Source: Bacteroidota bacterium (GTDB taxonomy: Bacteria; Bacteroidota; Bacteroidia; Chitinophagales; Chitinophagaceae). Taken from it: DNA of 12,063 nt. A program made the translations under genes and the position numbers. The first letter of the stretch is position 1, and each line of letters starts with the position of its first letter. Positions 1 to 7,795 of this stretch are shown one piece after another. The notes below the pieces were generated by a model, which was not told where the DNA came from, did no database searches, and saw only the letters and a list, made by a program, of their open reading frames with translations. Location: assembly GCA_023436425.1 (NCBI GenBank), contig JAEZJD010000282.1:1-12063 (forward strand), written 5' to 3'.

Positions 1-30
1 AAAAAAATCCCCCCGATTTCTCGGAGGGAC
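1..30 (-). terminator. Rho-independent terminator of candidate sRNA copy 1
   Basis: Read on the minus strand, 28-21 pairs with 16-9 to give an 8-bp GC-rich stem (one G-U pair) closed by a GAAA tetraloop, followed by A and seven T residues at 7-1. There is no T run on the plus-strand side, so it works for minus-strand transcripts only. It ends the RNA that starts near 309, because no other minus-strand gene lies between the terminator at 571-600 and this one. Confidence 0.85.
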
Positions 31-309
31 AATCATTTCAGGCGGGATGGCTTTAGGTTTTCATCTGACTCGGACGCCTGTTTAGTTTTCAAGGGTTTTT
101 TGGATCGGTTTCTTAGGATTTAGATTAAAAACGGGCTTCTAAAGGATAACGGATTTCGAAAAAAGAACTAAAGAAGTTGACTGATATCGGACTTTTCTGT
201 TTCGGTTTTTTTAAAGGATCTGGATTAATTGGTTTTGGTTTTTTTGGATTCGGATTTTTTGGCTTCGTAGGTTTTGGATTAAGATTGATAACGTGTATCA
301 ATCAACTTC
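1..309 (-). ncRNA. Candidate ~300-nt small RNA, copy 1 (AUCC-repeat RNA)
   Basis: The segment has a Bacteroidota-type promoter (-33 TTG at 345-343, 20-bp spacer, -7 TACTTTTG at 322-315) and an intrinsic terminator at 30-1, with no plausible minus-strand protein between them. The predicted RNA starts near 309. Its first 14 nt (309-296) can pair with 186-173, with a single G-U pair, closing a loop of about 110 nt that is A/C-rich. ATCC occurs ten times on the minus strand between 309 and 30. A 6-bp stem (80-75 with 44-39) follows before the terminator. A second locus near 7827-8124 shares the promoter block and the AUCC-rich body. The two also share a 25-26 nt box (140-115 here, 7990-7966 there) reading roughly AGAARCCCGTTTT followed by AAATCCT. 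I see no tmRNA, RNase P or SRP RNA signature. The function is unknown; that this is an RNA gene is inference from signals and repetition. Confidence 0.68.
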
Positions 310-311
310 TG

Positions 312-386
312 ACACAAAAGTACTCCGCGGCAGCATCCTGTGCAATGGCAGTTTTGCTCTTTTTTACGCTTATGGTATTTACCGCA
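312..386 (-). promoter_or_regulatory. Promoter block of sRNA copy 1
   Basis: The minus strand carries TTG (345-343), 20 bp, then TACTTTTG (322-315), matching the Bacteroidota primary sigma pattern TTG-N~20-TAnnTTTG. The whole 75-bp block aligns without gaps to 8127-8201 (62/75 identical by hand count). The match includes an unbroken 23-nt run over the -33 element and the A-tract upstream of it. The spacer has diverged while its length is unchanged, as expected for a working promoter. The upstream A-rich tract could be an UP-like element or a shared regulator site. Confidence 0.75.
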
Positions 387-570
387 GATTAGTGTAAACC
401 ACCAATCGGGCGCTGAATGTTTTACTTATACCCGCTTCGTAGAAATACGAAAAAATCACGCTACGCACATCGGTTAGACGCTGACAAAACCCTGAATACC
501 TGCCTCGCCGCAGAAAGAGAGCGCTGCAACAAAGCCATAGCAGCGGGACGCCTGATGTATTGATGATTAT
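387..570. other. Intergenic stretch with no supported gene
   Basis: This lies between the promoter block of sRNA copy 1 and the terminator of the RRM gene. It contains small inverted repeats of the CGTAG/CTACG type (near 437-464). The sequence ACGCTACG also occurs near the second RNA locus at about 8247, but the match is too short to build on. I see no convincing reading frame or RNA gene. Confidence 0.5.
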
Positions 571-600
571 TAAATAAAAAAGCTCCCCGGTCGGAGAGCT
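571..600 (-). terminator. Rho-independent terminator of the RRM gene
   Basis: On the minus strand AGCTCTCC pairs with GGGGAGCT (8 bp, one G-U, loop GACC) at 600-581, followed by the T-rich run TTTTTATTTA at 580-571. It starts 25 bp after the stop codon of the RRM gene, so that gene should be monocistronic and separated from sRNA copy 1. Confidence 0.88.
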
Positions 601-624
601 GATGTACACATAAAAGCAAATAAT

Positions 625-939
625 TTAATACCTGTTTCTGTTGAAACCACCGCCGCCGCCATTGTTGCCGCGGAAGTTGCTACGTGCAGGTTTTTCTTCT
701 TTTGGTTTTGCTTCCATCACGCGGATGGTACGATTTTCAACTGTAGCGTTGTCCAACTCAGCGATGGCTTTCTGGGCTGCCTCGTTGTCGGGCATTTCTA
801 CAAATCCAAATCCACGGCTCTTTCCTGTGAATTTGTCTGTGATAACCTTAGCAGAAGATACTTCGCCATAATCAGCGAAAAATTCTCTTAAGTCTTCATC
901 CTGTACATTGAAGCTTAAGTTTGAAACGTAAATGTTCAT
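625..939 (-). CDS. Single-RRM RNA-binding protein, Gly-rich tail
   Basis: This 104-residue protein consists of one RNA recognition motif (about residues 1-78) and a basic, Gly-rich tail ending in FNRNRY. RNP2 is IYVSNL (3-8) and RNP1 is KSRGFGFV (40-47), with the aromatic residues that stack on single-stranded RNA bases in place. Proteins of this build are common in Bacteroidota and Cyanobacteria (Rbp type) and act on mRNA or small RNAs, often under cold stress. Bacteroidota generally use such RRM proteins where other phyla use Hfq or CsrA-like chaperones. The start ATG is preceded by an A-rich AAAAAGTAAAC, typical for this phylum. A terminator follows directly, and a 5' UTR of about 120 nt is predicted from the promoter at 1065-1094, which would allow post-transcriptional control. 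Its nearest minus-strand downstream neighbour is the candidate sRNA at 1-309. The family is certain; its RNA targets are unknown. Confidence 0.95.
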   Translation of the reverse strand: MNIYVSNLSFNVQDEDLREFFADYGEVSSAKVITDKFTGKSRGFGFVEMPDNEAAQKAIAELDNATVENRTIRVMEAKPKEEKPARSNFRGNNGGGGGFNRNRY

Positions 940-1064
940 GTTTACTTTTTAGATTTTTACAATTTGAGAGGCAAGAAAGTTAAGGGACTAACTAAAACAG
1001 CAGAGATAACTTAGCAGAATAATTGACCACTTACTAATGCGACTAACTCAATGACGGTGCGAAG

Positions 1065-1094
1065 CTAAAACTAATTGGCTGATTATGTTTACAA
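1065..1094 (-). promoter_or_regulatory. Probable promoter of the RRM gene
   Basis: The minus strand reads CCATTG (TTG at 1094-1092), an 18-bp spacer, then TAGTTTTA (1073-1066), a one-base departure from TAnnTTTG. The -33 context CCATTG is the same as in the two candidate sRNA promoters. Transcription would begin about 120 nt upstream of the ATG. Confidence 0.5.
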
Positions 1095-1175
1095 TGGCTC
1101 CGCTTTTTTCTTTGATTAACCTTTTCATCACAAATTGATTTCACATGAACGCCACAAAGACTTTCCGGCACCATT

Positions 1176-1183
1176 TATCTTTG
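1176..1183 (+). promoter_or_regulatory. -7 element of the ABC-F gene, next to its start
   Basis: TATCTTTG is an exact TAnnTTTG match that ends 7 nt before the GTG start codon. A transcription start at the usual distance would fall at or next to the start codon, so the mRNA is probably leaderless. No clear TTG -33 element is seen upstream. Confidence 0.6.
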
Positions 1184-1190
1184 CGCACCT

Positions 1191-3176
1191 GTGTTAGCCG
1201 GTCTTCAAAATGTCACGTTTGATTTTGGTGCCCGAACAATTGTTCGGGATGCCACCTGGCATATTCATCCCTACGAGCGAATCGGGCTGATCGGCTACAA
1301 TGGCACCGGCAAGTCTACCCTGCTGAAGCTATTTGCTGGAGAGTACACTCCTTCTGCCGGAACAGTAGAACGCAGCCGCAGCACATCCATCGGCTATTTG
1401 CATCAGGACCTTTTAAGTTTCGACACCAGCGAATCCATTCTCGAAGTGGCGCTTCACGCTTTTGACAAGGCGAAGAAATTGGAAAAACAACTTGATGAGC
1501 TCTCCAAAAAGATTGAGCACCATTCCACTGACGAACTGCTGCATGAATACAGCCACAAACTCCACGAGTTTGAGGAAGCAGGTGGATACGAAATTGAACA
1601 CAGAACCGAAGAAGTTTTGCAAGGGTTGGGCTTTGCAAATGCCGACTTAAAACGGCCGTACCGCGAATTCAGTGGAGGATGGAGAATGAGAGTGCTGCTT
1701 GCAAAAATGATTCTGCAACAACCAGATTTGCTGCTACTCGACGAGCCCACAAACCACCTTGATTTGCCATCAATAGAATGGTTGGAGAAATATTTACAAC
1801 ATTACAAAGGCGCTGTGGTAATCGTTAGCCACGATAAATATTTTCTCAATCGAATGGTTAAAAAGATAGTTGAGCTGTATCAGCGCGAGCTGCACATATA
1901 CAATGGCAACTATGATTTTTATGAAACTGAAAAGCAGCAGCGCATCGAACTGCAGCAAAGAGCTTACGAAAATCAACAGGACTACATCAGGCAAAACGAA
2001 CGGTTGATTGAACGGTTTCGTGCAAAAGCAAGCAAAGCTTCCATGGCACAGAGCCTCATAAAAAAACTGGATAAGCTGGAAAGAATAGAAGACGTAGAAA
2101 TAGAAAGACCAAACATCAAAATCAATTTCAACATTGATAAAACGCCGGGGAAAGTGCTCGTGGAGCTGAAGCACGCTTCAAAAAGTTTTAAAGACATTGA
2201 ACTTCTGGAAAATGCCGCTGCAGAAATAGAACGGGGAGATAAAATAGCATTGATCGGCGCAAATGGCAAAGGAAAATCTACCTTGCTGAGAATCATTGCA
2301 GGAACGGAGCCATTCAATGGCGAACGCAAGTGGGGACACAATGTAGACGATGCATTTTATGCCCAGCACCAGCTGGAAGCATTGAACATCAACAACACGG
2401 TTCTGGAGGAAATGCAGGAAGCCGGTTCTAAAAAAACGGAACTGGAATTGCGTACACTCCTTGGCTGTTTTTTGTTCAGTGGCGATGATGTAGAGAAAAA
2501 AATAAAAGTGTTGAGCGGCGGTGAGAAAGCACGTGTAGCACTGGCAAAAACAATGATCAGCAAGGCGAACTTTTTATTGCTCGACGAACCGACCAATCAC
2601 CTCGATATACATTCGAACGAATTGCTGATAGATGCGCTTAACCGGTACCAAGGCAGTTTTATTCTTGTGAGCCACGACCGTTATTTCATTTCAAAAACAG
2701 CAAATAAAATCTGGGAGATTGTTGACAAACAAATCAAAGAATTTAAAGGGATCTACGAGGAATATGTTGATTGGAAAGAACGAATGAACAATCGTAACGC
2801 CGCATCCGTAATTGACAAAGAAGACAACATCCAGCGGACAGTAAAGGAAAGAGAAGTTCCTGCTGCCAAACCAGAGGGACGTGCTGTTTCATTTGGAAAA
2901 ACAATTACCCAATCTGACAAATCTGCTATCAAAAAGGAACTGCAAAAGCAGCAAAAACTTTTTCAACAGCTTGAGCGAAAATTAGCTGATCTCAACAAAC
3001 AAAAAACCGATCTGGAGCAAAAGCTTGCAGCCCCTGAAACATACTCCAACAGAGATGAATTTAAGAAAACAGAAACTGCTTACAAGCAAATGCTCGAACG
3101 CTTCGATGCAGCGAACAAAGAGTACGAACTTGTGTTCAATAAAATGATCACACTGGACGAAGAGCTGCTTTCCTAA
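1191..3176 (+). CDS. ABC-F family ATPase (Uup/EttA-like)
   Basis: This 661-residue protein has two ABC nucleotide-binding domains and no membrane segments, as in the ABC-F proteins that act on the ribosome rather than in transport. Domain 1 has Walker A GYNGTGKS (35-42), signature SGGWRMR (161-167), Walker B LLLLDEP (180-186) and switch H in SHD (213-215). Domain 2 has GANGKGKS (356-363), LSGGEKAR (441-448), FLLLDEP (461-467) and SHD (494-496). The two are joined by a charged helical linker (about 235-315), the region that contacts P-site tRNA in this family. A Lys/Gln/Glu-rich coiled coil (about 578-655) at the C terminus resembles the Uup type. The start is GTG; no ATG lies nearby, and the opening residues MLAGLQNVTFDFGAR fit the family. 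The stop codon overlaps that of the convergent hutG. The exact subfamily (Uup, EttA, YbiT or other) cannot be settled by eye; there is no sign that it is an antibiotic resistance variant. Confidence 0.95.
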   Translation: MLAGLQNVTFDFGARTIVRDATWHIHPYERIGLIGYNGTGKSTLLKLFAGEYTPSAGTVERSRSTSIGYLHQDLLSFDTSESILEVALHAFDKAKKLEKQLDELSKKIEHHSTDELLHEYSHKLHEFEEAGGYEIEHRTEEVLQGLGFANADLKRPYREFSGGWRMRVLLAKMILQQPDLLLLDEPTNHLDLPSIEWLEKYLQHYKGAVVIVSHDKYFLNRMVKKIVELYQRELHIYNGNYDFYETEKQQRIELQQRAYENQQDYIRQNERLIERFRAKASKASMAQSLIKKLDKLERIEDVEIERPNIKINFNIDKTPGKVLVELKHASKSFKDIELLENAAAEIERGDKIALIGANGKGKSTLLRIIAGTEPFNGERKWGHNVDDAFYAQHQLEALNINNTVLEEMQEAGSKKTELELRTLLGCFLFSGDDVEKKIKVLSGGEKARVALAKTMISKANFLLLDEPTNHLDIHSNELLIDALNRYQGSFILVSHDRYFISKTANKIWEIVDKQIKEFKGIYEEYVDWKERMNNRNAASVIDKEDNIQRTVKEREVPAAKPEGRAVSFGKTITQSDKSAIKKELQKQQKLFQQLERKLADLNKQKTDLEQKLAAPETYSNRDEFKKTETAYKQMLERFDAANKEYELVFNKMITLDEELLS

Positions 3177-4237
3177 TTGTAGTTTTCATTACGCATTTTA
3201 ATAAAATCCGTAACTAAATAACTGATCAATTTACCGGTTAAATCGTCTGTTCTTCCGCTGGAGAGTTTTGTTGCGCCTTCGCAAATGTGCAAATAGCAAA
3301 CTTTAGCGTGTGCTGCGCACAGGTTAACATACTGCCGTGCATGCAGCGGCTGAATTCCCGACGGAGTTGCGGCGCTGCTCAACACATTTTGAACAGCATC
3401 AAGGTCCAATTCTACTCCTGTAAAGTTGTCGCTGGTAAAATCAATAGCGTGGGAAACAGCTTGCCTGAACGATCTCTTCTCATGAATGAAAATATCTTCA
3501 AACGTGATCAGGTCCAGAAACGGATTGTTTACAATATCGATCCACACATTTTGGGGAAGATAATTTTCGTGAACACCAATCGCACAATACTTCTGTAGAA
3601 ACCCGTCTTCTTCTGCATATCTAAATCCGTTTCCGCTATGGCGCCCTTCCGACGGGCGATAATCTGTGTGTGCATCGAGGTTGAGACAGTTGATCTGCGC
3701 AATCGATAGCTGCTGATTTTGATGGAGTCCCTTTGCTGTTCCCTTAATTATTGGATACGCATTGTTATGCCCTCCGCCGATTATTACCGGGAATTTTCCC
3801 GCAATGACGATCGCTTTTACAAGTCGCTCCAACTGTTCGTCTATTGCAGTAACAGCATGCCTGTACGCTTCTGCTTTTTCTTCCTGGTTGTGCGCATTTT
3901 TATCAATTACAAATTGAATGTCGCCGAAATCGAAATGACCAATCACAGCTACATCTTCTCCTGTAAAAAAATCATTACTCTGGACATTCAAAAACGATTG
4001 AAGAAATGCGAGCCACGCTGTGCTGGTGCCTCCGCTACCGTAATTTGCCTGCACGCCAATGTCCTCGGGAACGCCAACGATGACGTATTCTGCCTCGATA
4101 TTTTTAATACTCTCTGCAAGATTTTCATTGCTGTTCACAACGTGAAGGCGTTCGCCGACTTTCGTTTCAAAGCGGCGCAGTTTGGTTAAGGAGAGTACGT
4201 CTTGCTTCGAAAAAACTTTAAAGTTGAGAGAGTTCAT
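3173..4237 (-). CDS. hutG: Formimidoylglutamase (arginase/agmatinase family)
   Basis: It hydrolyses N-formimidoyl-L-glutamate to L-glutamate and formamide, the last step of the short histidine-utilisation route. All six di-manganese ligands of the ureohydrolase fold are visible (numbered from the ATG start): His157 in GGGHNNAYP, Asp188-Ala-His190-Thr-Asp192, and Asp278-Leu-Asp280. The length, 354 residues, is slightly above the 310-330 common in the family because of longer loops around 85-120. A GTG lies directly before the ATG (4240), but the ATG at 4237 is the more likely start. It lies 27 bp after the stop of hutI and is the last gene of the otsAB-hutI-hutG string. Its stop codon overlaps the last bases of the convergent ABC-F gene, so no room exists for a terminator between them. 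Agmatinase or arginase is the main alternative, but hutI next to it makes HutG much more likely. Confidence 0.88.
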   Translation of the reverse strand: MNSLNFKVFSKQDVLSLTKLRRFETKVGERLHVVNSNENLAESIKNIEAEYVIVGVPEDIGVQANYGSGGTSTAWLAFLQSFLNVQSNDFFTGEDVAVIGHFDFGDIQFVIDKNAHNQEEKAEAYRHAVTAIDEQLERLVKAIVIAGKFPVIIGGGHNNAYPIIKGTAKGLHQNQQLSIAQINCLNLDAHTDYRPSEGRHSGNGFRYAEEDGFLQKYCAIGVHENYLPQNVWIDIVNNPFLDLITFEDIFIHEKRSFRQAVSHAIDFTSDNFTGVELDLDAVQNVLSSAATPSGIQPLHARQYVNLCAAHAKVCYLHICEGATKLSSGRTDDLTGKLISYLVTDFIKMRNENYN

Positions 4238-4264
4238 CACAGTTAGAAAACGTGAAATTAAAAC

Positions 4265-5503
4265 TTAAATCCACTCACCATTCAGCATCACCTTATCAAT
4301 GAGGTTTGAACCAAACGAATATGGAAGAAAGGCGAGCGACGGAATCGGTTTGGTAAAGATTAAATTGGCTCTTTTGCCAACGGTAATGCTTCCGACATCG
4401 TCCTGCAATTCCATAGCATATGCACCGTTTATCGTTGCAGAGTTAATTGCCTCTTCCGGCAACATGCGCATTTGAATGCAGCTGAGCGCCACCACAAGAT
4501 TCATATTGCCTGACGGCGAAGACCCTGGGTTGTAATCGGAGGCAAGCGCAATGGCAGCACCGTTGTCTATTAATGTTCTTGCAGGTTGGTAATTCATGCG
4601 CAGGAAAAATGCAGCGGTTGGTAGTAATGTTCCAATTGTTGCGGAACCCGAAAGTAGTGCTACATCCTGATCGGTCATTATCTCGAGGTGATCTAAGGAA
4701 ACGGCGTTTTGTTTTATTCCCGTTTCAATGCCACCAATGCTGTTCAACTGATTGACATGAAGCTTTGGCTTCAATCCATAATCCGCTCCTGCCTTGCAGA
4801 TTGTTTCTGTTTCTTCTGGAGTGAAAAATCCTTTTTCACAAAATACATCAATATAATCTGCCAGTTTTTCTGCTGCAATCATCGGCAGCATTTCATCTGT
4901 AATCACCTTAATGTATGCTTCGTGATCTTCCTTGTAATGCTCCGGAAAAGCATGGGCGCCAAGAAAGGTGGCTTTGATAGGAATTCCGGTTTTTTCCTTT
5001 AATCGACGAATAACCCGCAACATTTTCAATTCGCCATCTATTGTCAACCCATAACCGCTTTTTATTTCGATGGCGCCTGTTCCTGATTTCATTACTTGCT
5101 GCAATCGCTGATAAGATTGCGTGAACAGATCATCCTCAGACGTTTCATTCAGCTTCTTAGCAGAGTGCAAAATGCCGCCGCCTTTAGCTGCTATTTCAGC
5201 ATAGCTCAAACCTTTTATTTTATCTACAAACTCGTTTTCTCTGCTGCCGGCAAAAACTAAATGCGTGTGGCTGTCGCACCATGATGGCAGAATATATTGG
5301 CCTGCTGCATTAATGTGATCCTGGAAATCCGATGCGGAGTACTTTAATTCTTCCATGCTGCCATACGCCGCGATTCGTTCTCCATCTATAATCAAATAAG
5401 CATTTCGAATGCAAGGAAGGTGTGCAAGCGAAGAGCCGCGGAGCAATTCACTTTTTTCGCGAACATTTACAAGCGATTTTATGTTACTGATAAGCAGCGC
5501 CAA
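4265..5503 (-). CDS. hutI: Imidazolonepropionase
   Basis: It opens the ring of 4-imidazolone-5-propanoate to give N-formimidoyl-L-glutamate, the third step of histidine breakdown. The protein has 412 residues, normal for the family, with the amidohydrolase TIM-barrel fold. The metal ligands are visible as His79 and His81 in SHTHLVFAG, His249 in KLHVNQLNS and Asp323 in ALASDYNPGS. Other family blocks are IEIKSGYGL (145-153), GAHAFPEHY (182-190) and SLDHLE (269-274). The only reasonable start is TTG at 5503. No ATG lies near the N terminus, and translation from this TTG gives the expected beginning (LLISNIKSLV). A TACTTTG sequence 8 nt upstream (5518-5512) might be an internal promoter. The gene starts 23 bp after otsAB and is followed 27 bp later by the ATG of hutG, so all three are probably one operon. 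Confidence 0.95.
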   Translation of the reverse strand: MALLISNIKSLVNVREKSELLRGSSLAHLPCIRNAYLIIDGERIAAYGSMEELKYSASDFQDHINAAGQYILPSWCDSHTHLVFAGSRENEFVDKIKGLSYAEIAAKGGGILHSAKKLNETSEDDLFTQSYQRLQQVMKSGTGAIEIKSGYGLTIDGELKMLRVIRRLKEKTGIPIKATFLGAHAFPEHYKEDHEAYIKVITDEMLPMIAAEKLADYIDVFCEKGFFTPEETETICKAGADYGLKPKLHVNQLNSIGGIETGIKQNAVSLDHLEIMTDQDVALLSGSATIGTLLPTAAFFLRMNYQPARTLIDNGAAIALASDYNPGSSPSGNMNLVVALSCIQMRMLPEEAINSATINGAYAMELQDDVGSITVGKRANLIFTKPIPSLAFLPYSFGSNLIDKVMLNGEWI

Positions 5504-5526
5504 AGCAGAACCAAAGTAACACGTTT

Positions 5527-7758
5527 TTACACAGATGATTGTTGCTGTTGCTTGCTCGCGACTTTGATGAAACGTTTCAAAAACGGAAAGACATTGTTTT
5601 GCGAGAACAGATTGTATTGTGCTGCTGTATTGCCGTAGCCTACTTTCACAGTGTAGCCCCTGTCCCGCAGCATCCGGAACATATCTTCATCAGTCGTGTC
5701 ATCGCCAATGCACAAAATGAAATCGGGATTGATGCTGTTTATCATATTCATACTGCTGATGCCTTTGTCCACCCCCATCATGCGCACCTCCAACACCTTA
5801 TTTCCGTCCACCACCTGCAGCGGCGTATTGGCGGTCAATTGGAGAAGATTGTTTTGCAACTCACGTGAGCGGCTGAAGCCTAGATCAGGGTGGCAGTTGC
5901 GGTAGTGCCACGCCAGTGTGCTTTTCTTTTCTTCAATAAACGAACCCGCACAGCGGCTAACGAACAGTTGCATGATCGGACGCAGACGCTCCTTCCATTC
6001 CGGCGACATATCACTTTGCTCCTTCCATCCTTCCGACTTGTATTTAATCGTAGCGCCGTGTTCAGCAATGAAATTTAGCGGTAATTGGCCCAGCCATTTT
6101 TCTAACGTGTCAGCATCTCTCCCACTGATTATAATTACTTCGTTGTTGTCATCGGCAGTCAACTGACGCAGCAGCATCAAAAGTTCTTCGCTGGGAGCAG
6201 CCATTGATGGCACCTTTTGAAACGGAGCAAGTGTTCCATCGTAATCCAACAAAATACAGCGAAGACTTGCCTTGTTGAAGTCTTCTTCAATCTTCTTTAT
6301 AACATCATCGCGCAATACATTCACTTTCAATTTCTCCTGTTCTTCTTTTGTAGATGTGAGACAATCAAGAAAATCATTCATCCATTTAAAAACATCATAT
6401 TCAGCGAGCCTGCGTTGCATGTACGACAATCGCGAGCGCTGCTCAATGAGTGGCATGATCAGAGCCTGGTGTATTGCTTCCGCCACGTCGTCGATGTCGG
6501 TTGGATTCACCAAAACAGCCTCGCTCAATTCGTTTGCCGCACCTGTCAGTTCACTTAAAACCAACACGCCTTTGTCTATGCAACTCGCAATGTATTCTTT
6601 TGCCACCAAATTCATTCCATCTCTCAAGGGAGTGATCAGCGCAACATCTGCCACCTGATACAGAGCACAGAGTTCATCAAACGATAAATGATTGTACCTG
6701 TAGATGACCGGCTGCCAGTGAAGTGAAGAAAACCTGCCGTTGATGGTGCTTATTTTTTCCTCTATCATTCGCTTTCTGTCAGCGTAGGTAGAAATGGCGT
6801 CACGCGATGGAATGACATTTAAAATGAACACCACTTTTTCCCGCCATTCCGGATATTTTTTCAAAAACTCTTCATACCCGTCCAGCCGGTAATTAAGTCC
6901 TTTCGTATAATCCAGCCGGTCAACTGAAAAAATCATTTTTTGCGTGAAGAACTTTTCCTCCAGGCTGGTAGCGATCGACACGATATCTTCGTCAGTGATG
7001 GCTGCCCTGAATTTTTTGTAGTCAATCCCAATCGGGAATAGATCTGTTCTAATTAATTTTTCTTTGTAGAAGATATTGTTGAACTGAGTATCTATACGCA
7101 ACAGCATTCTGACAGACTGAATGAAATACTGCACATAATCTTGTGTGTGAAAACCTATTAAGTCTGCACCCAACAACCCTTGCAGCAATAAGCGACGCCA
7201 CTGCACCGGCAGCAAACGGATCATCTCATAAGAAGGAAATGGTATGTGCAAAAAGAAGCCTATCGTGGCATCCGGCAGATCATCACGCAGCATTTTCGGC
7301 AACAACATCAACTGGTAGTCATGCACCCAAATCACATCGCCGGGGCGGTAGATATCAGCAACTGCCCGTGCGAACAATGCGTTTACTTTTTTATAGGCCG
7401 ATAAAAATTCTTGCTTGTATTCAACTATGGATGGGAAATAATGGAACAGCGGCCATAACGTGGAGTTAGAAAATCCATTATAATATTGATCATAAGTTTC
7501 TGCATCAACAAAAATTGGAACAATGTCAAAATCTCCATTCAGGGTGGCTGATGGTTTTACGGCGTTCCATTCCTCTTCAGAAGCATCCATACTGCCCACC
7601 CACAGCTTTTCTGAATACGCTGCGCTGCTTTGATCATTTTCAAGAAAACTTTTTACTGCAGAAACCAGACCTCCCGAACTTTGCCGCAGCTGCGGATCAC
7701 CTTGCGAGTGATCAATTGCAAAAGGAAGTCTGTTTGATATGATAATAAGCCTACCCAT
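5527..7758 (-). CDS. otsAB: Bifunctional trehalose-6-phosphate synthase/phosphatase
   Basis: It makes trehalose from UDP- or ADP-glucose and glucose-6-phosphate through trehalose-6-phosphate, with both activities in one chain. The N-terminal GT20 domain (about 1-475) shows SNRLPF, GGLVSAV, WVHDYQLMLLP, FFLHIPFPS, GFHTQDYVQYF, SVDRLDYTKGL and TPLRDGMNLVAKEY. The C-terminal HAD domain (about 495-743) shows LLDYDGTLAPF with the nucleophile and acid-base aspartates, IISGRD, and CIGDDTTDEDMF. Both halves look intact. An upstream in-frame TTG (7767) exists, but ATG at 7758, giving MGRLIIISNRLPF, fits the family better (743 residues). It is the first gene of a minus-strand string with hutI and hutG. 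A promoter-like pair lies at 7808-7836, and the second candidate small-RNA locus lies directly upstream, so the gene could also be read through from that RNA's promoter. It has no sequence link to histidine catabolism; the shared operon is the odd point. Confidence 0.95.
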   Translation of the reverse strand: MGRLIIISNRLPFAIDHSQGDPQLRQSSGGLVSAVKSFLENDQSSAAYSEKLWVGSMDASEEEWNAVKPSATLNGDFDIVPIFVDAETYDQYYNGFSNSTLWPLFHYFPSIVEYKQEFLSAYKKVNALFARAVADIYRPGDVIWVHDYQLMLLPKMLRDDLPDATIGFFLHIPFPSYEMIRLLPVQWRRLLLQGLLGADLIGFHTQDYVQYFIQSVRMLLRIDTQFNNIFYKEKLIRTDLFPIGIDYKKFRAAITDEDIVSIATSLEEKFFTQKMIFSVDRLDYTKGLNYRLDGYEEFLKKYPEWREKVVFILNVIPSRDAISTYADRKRMIEEKISTINGRFSSLHWQPVIYRYNHLSFDELCALYQVADVALITPLRDGMNLVAKEYIASCIDKGVLVLSELTGAANELSEAVLVNPTDIDDVAEAIHQALIMPLIEQRSRLSYMQRRLAEYDVFKWMNDFLDCLTSTKEEQEKLKVNVLRDDVIKKIEEDFNKASLRCILLDYDGTLAPFQKVPSMAAPSEELLMLLRQLTADDNNEVIIISGRDADTLEKWLGQLPLNFIAEHGATIKYKSEGWKEQSDMSPEWKERLRPIMQLFVSRCAGSFIEEKKSTLAWHYRNCHPDLGFSRSRELQNNLLQLTANTPLQVVDGNKVLEVRMMGVDKGISSMNMINSINPDFILCIGDDTTDEDMFRMLRDRGYTVKVGYGNTAAQYNLFSQNNVFPFLKRFIKVASKQQQQSSV

Positions 7759-7795
7759 AGCAAACAACCTTCAAATAGATCCAAAAATCAGACCA

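Noticed and set aside
30..309. A CsrB-like RNA on the plus strand because of the many GGA motifs
   Set aside because: The promoter and terminator both serve the minus strand, Bacteroidota generally lack CsrA, and the GGA motifs are not displayed in hairpin loops.
1..309. tmRNA, RNase P RNA, SRP RNA or 6S RNA
   Set aside because: I find no tRNA-like ends with a tag reading frame, none of the conserved RNase P or SRP blocks, and no long 6S-type bubble hairpin. Two diverged copies in 8 kb would also be unusual for these.
177..392. Plus-strand 71-codon frame rich in Phe and Gly, resembling a small hydrophobic toxin
   Set aside because: It is the complement of the ATCC-repeat RNA; the repeated GGATT/TTTT gives the Phe/Gly pattern. 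It needs a TTG start, and the frame is not kept in the second copy.
3719..4189. A 156-codon plus-strand frame
   Set aside because: It lies wholly antisense to hutG, whose six metal ligands are intact; the translation is Cys/Phe-rich without family features.
7759..7767. TTG at 7767 as the otsAB start
   Set aside because: ATG at 7758 is directly followed by the conserved GRLIIISNRLPF, so the extra three codons are unnecessary.
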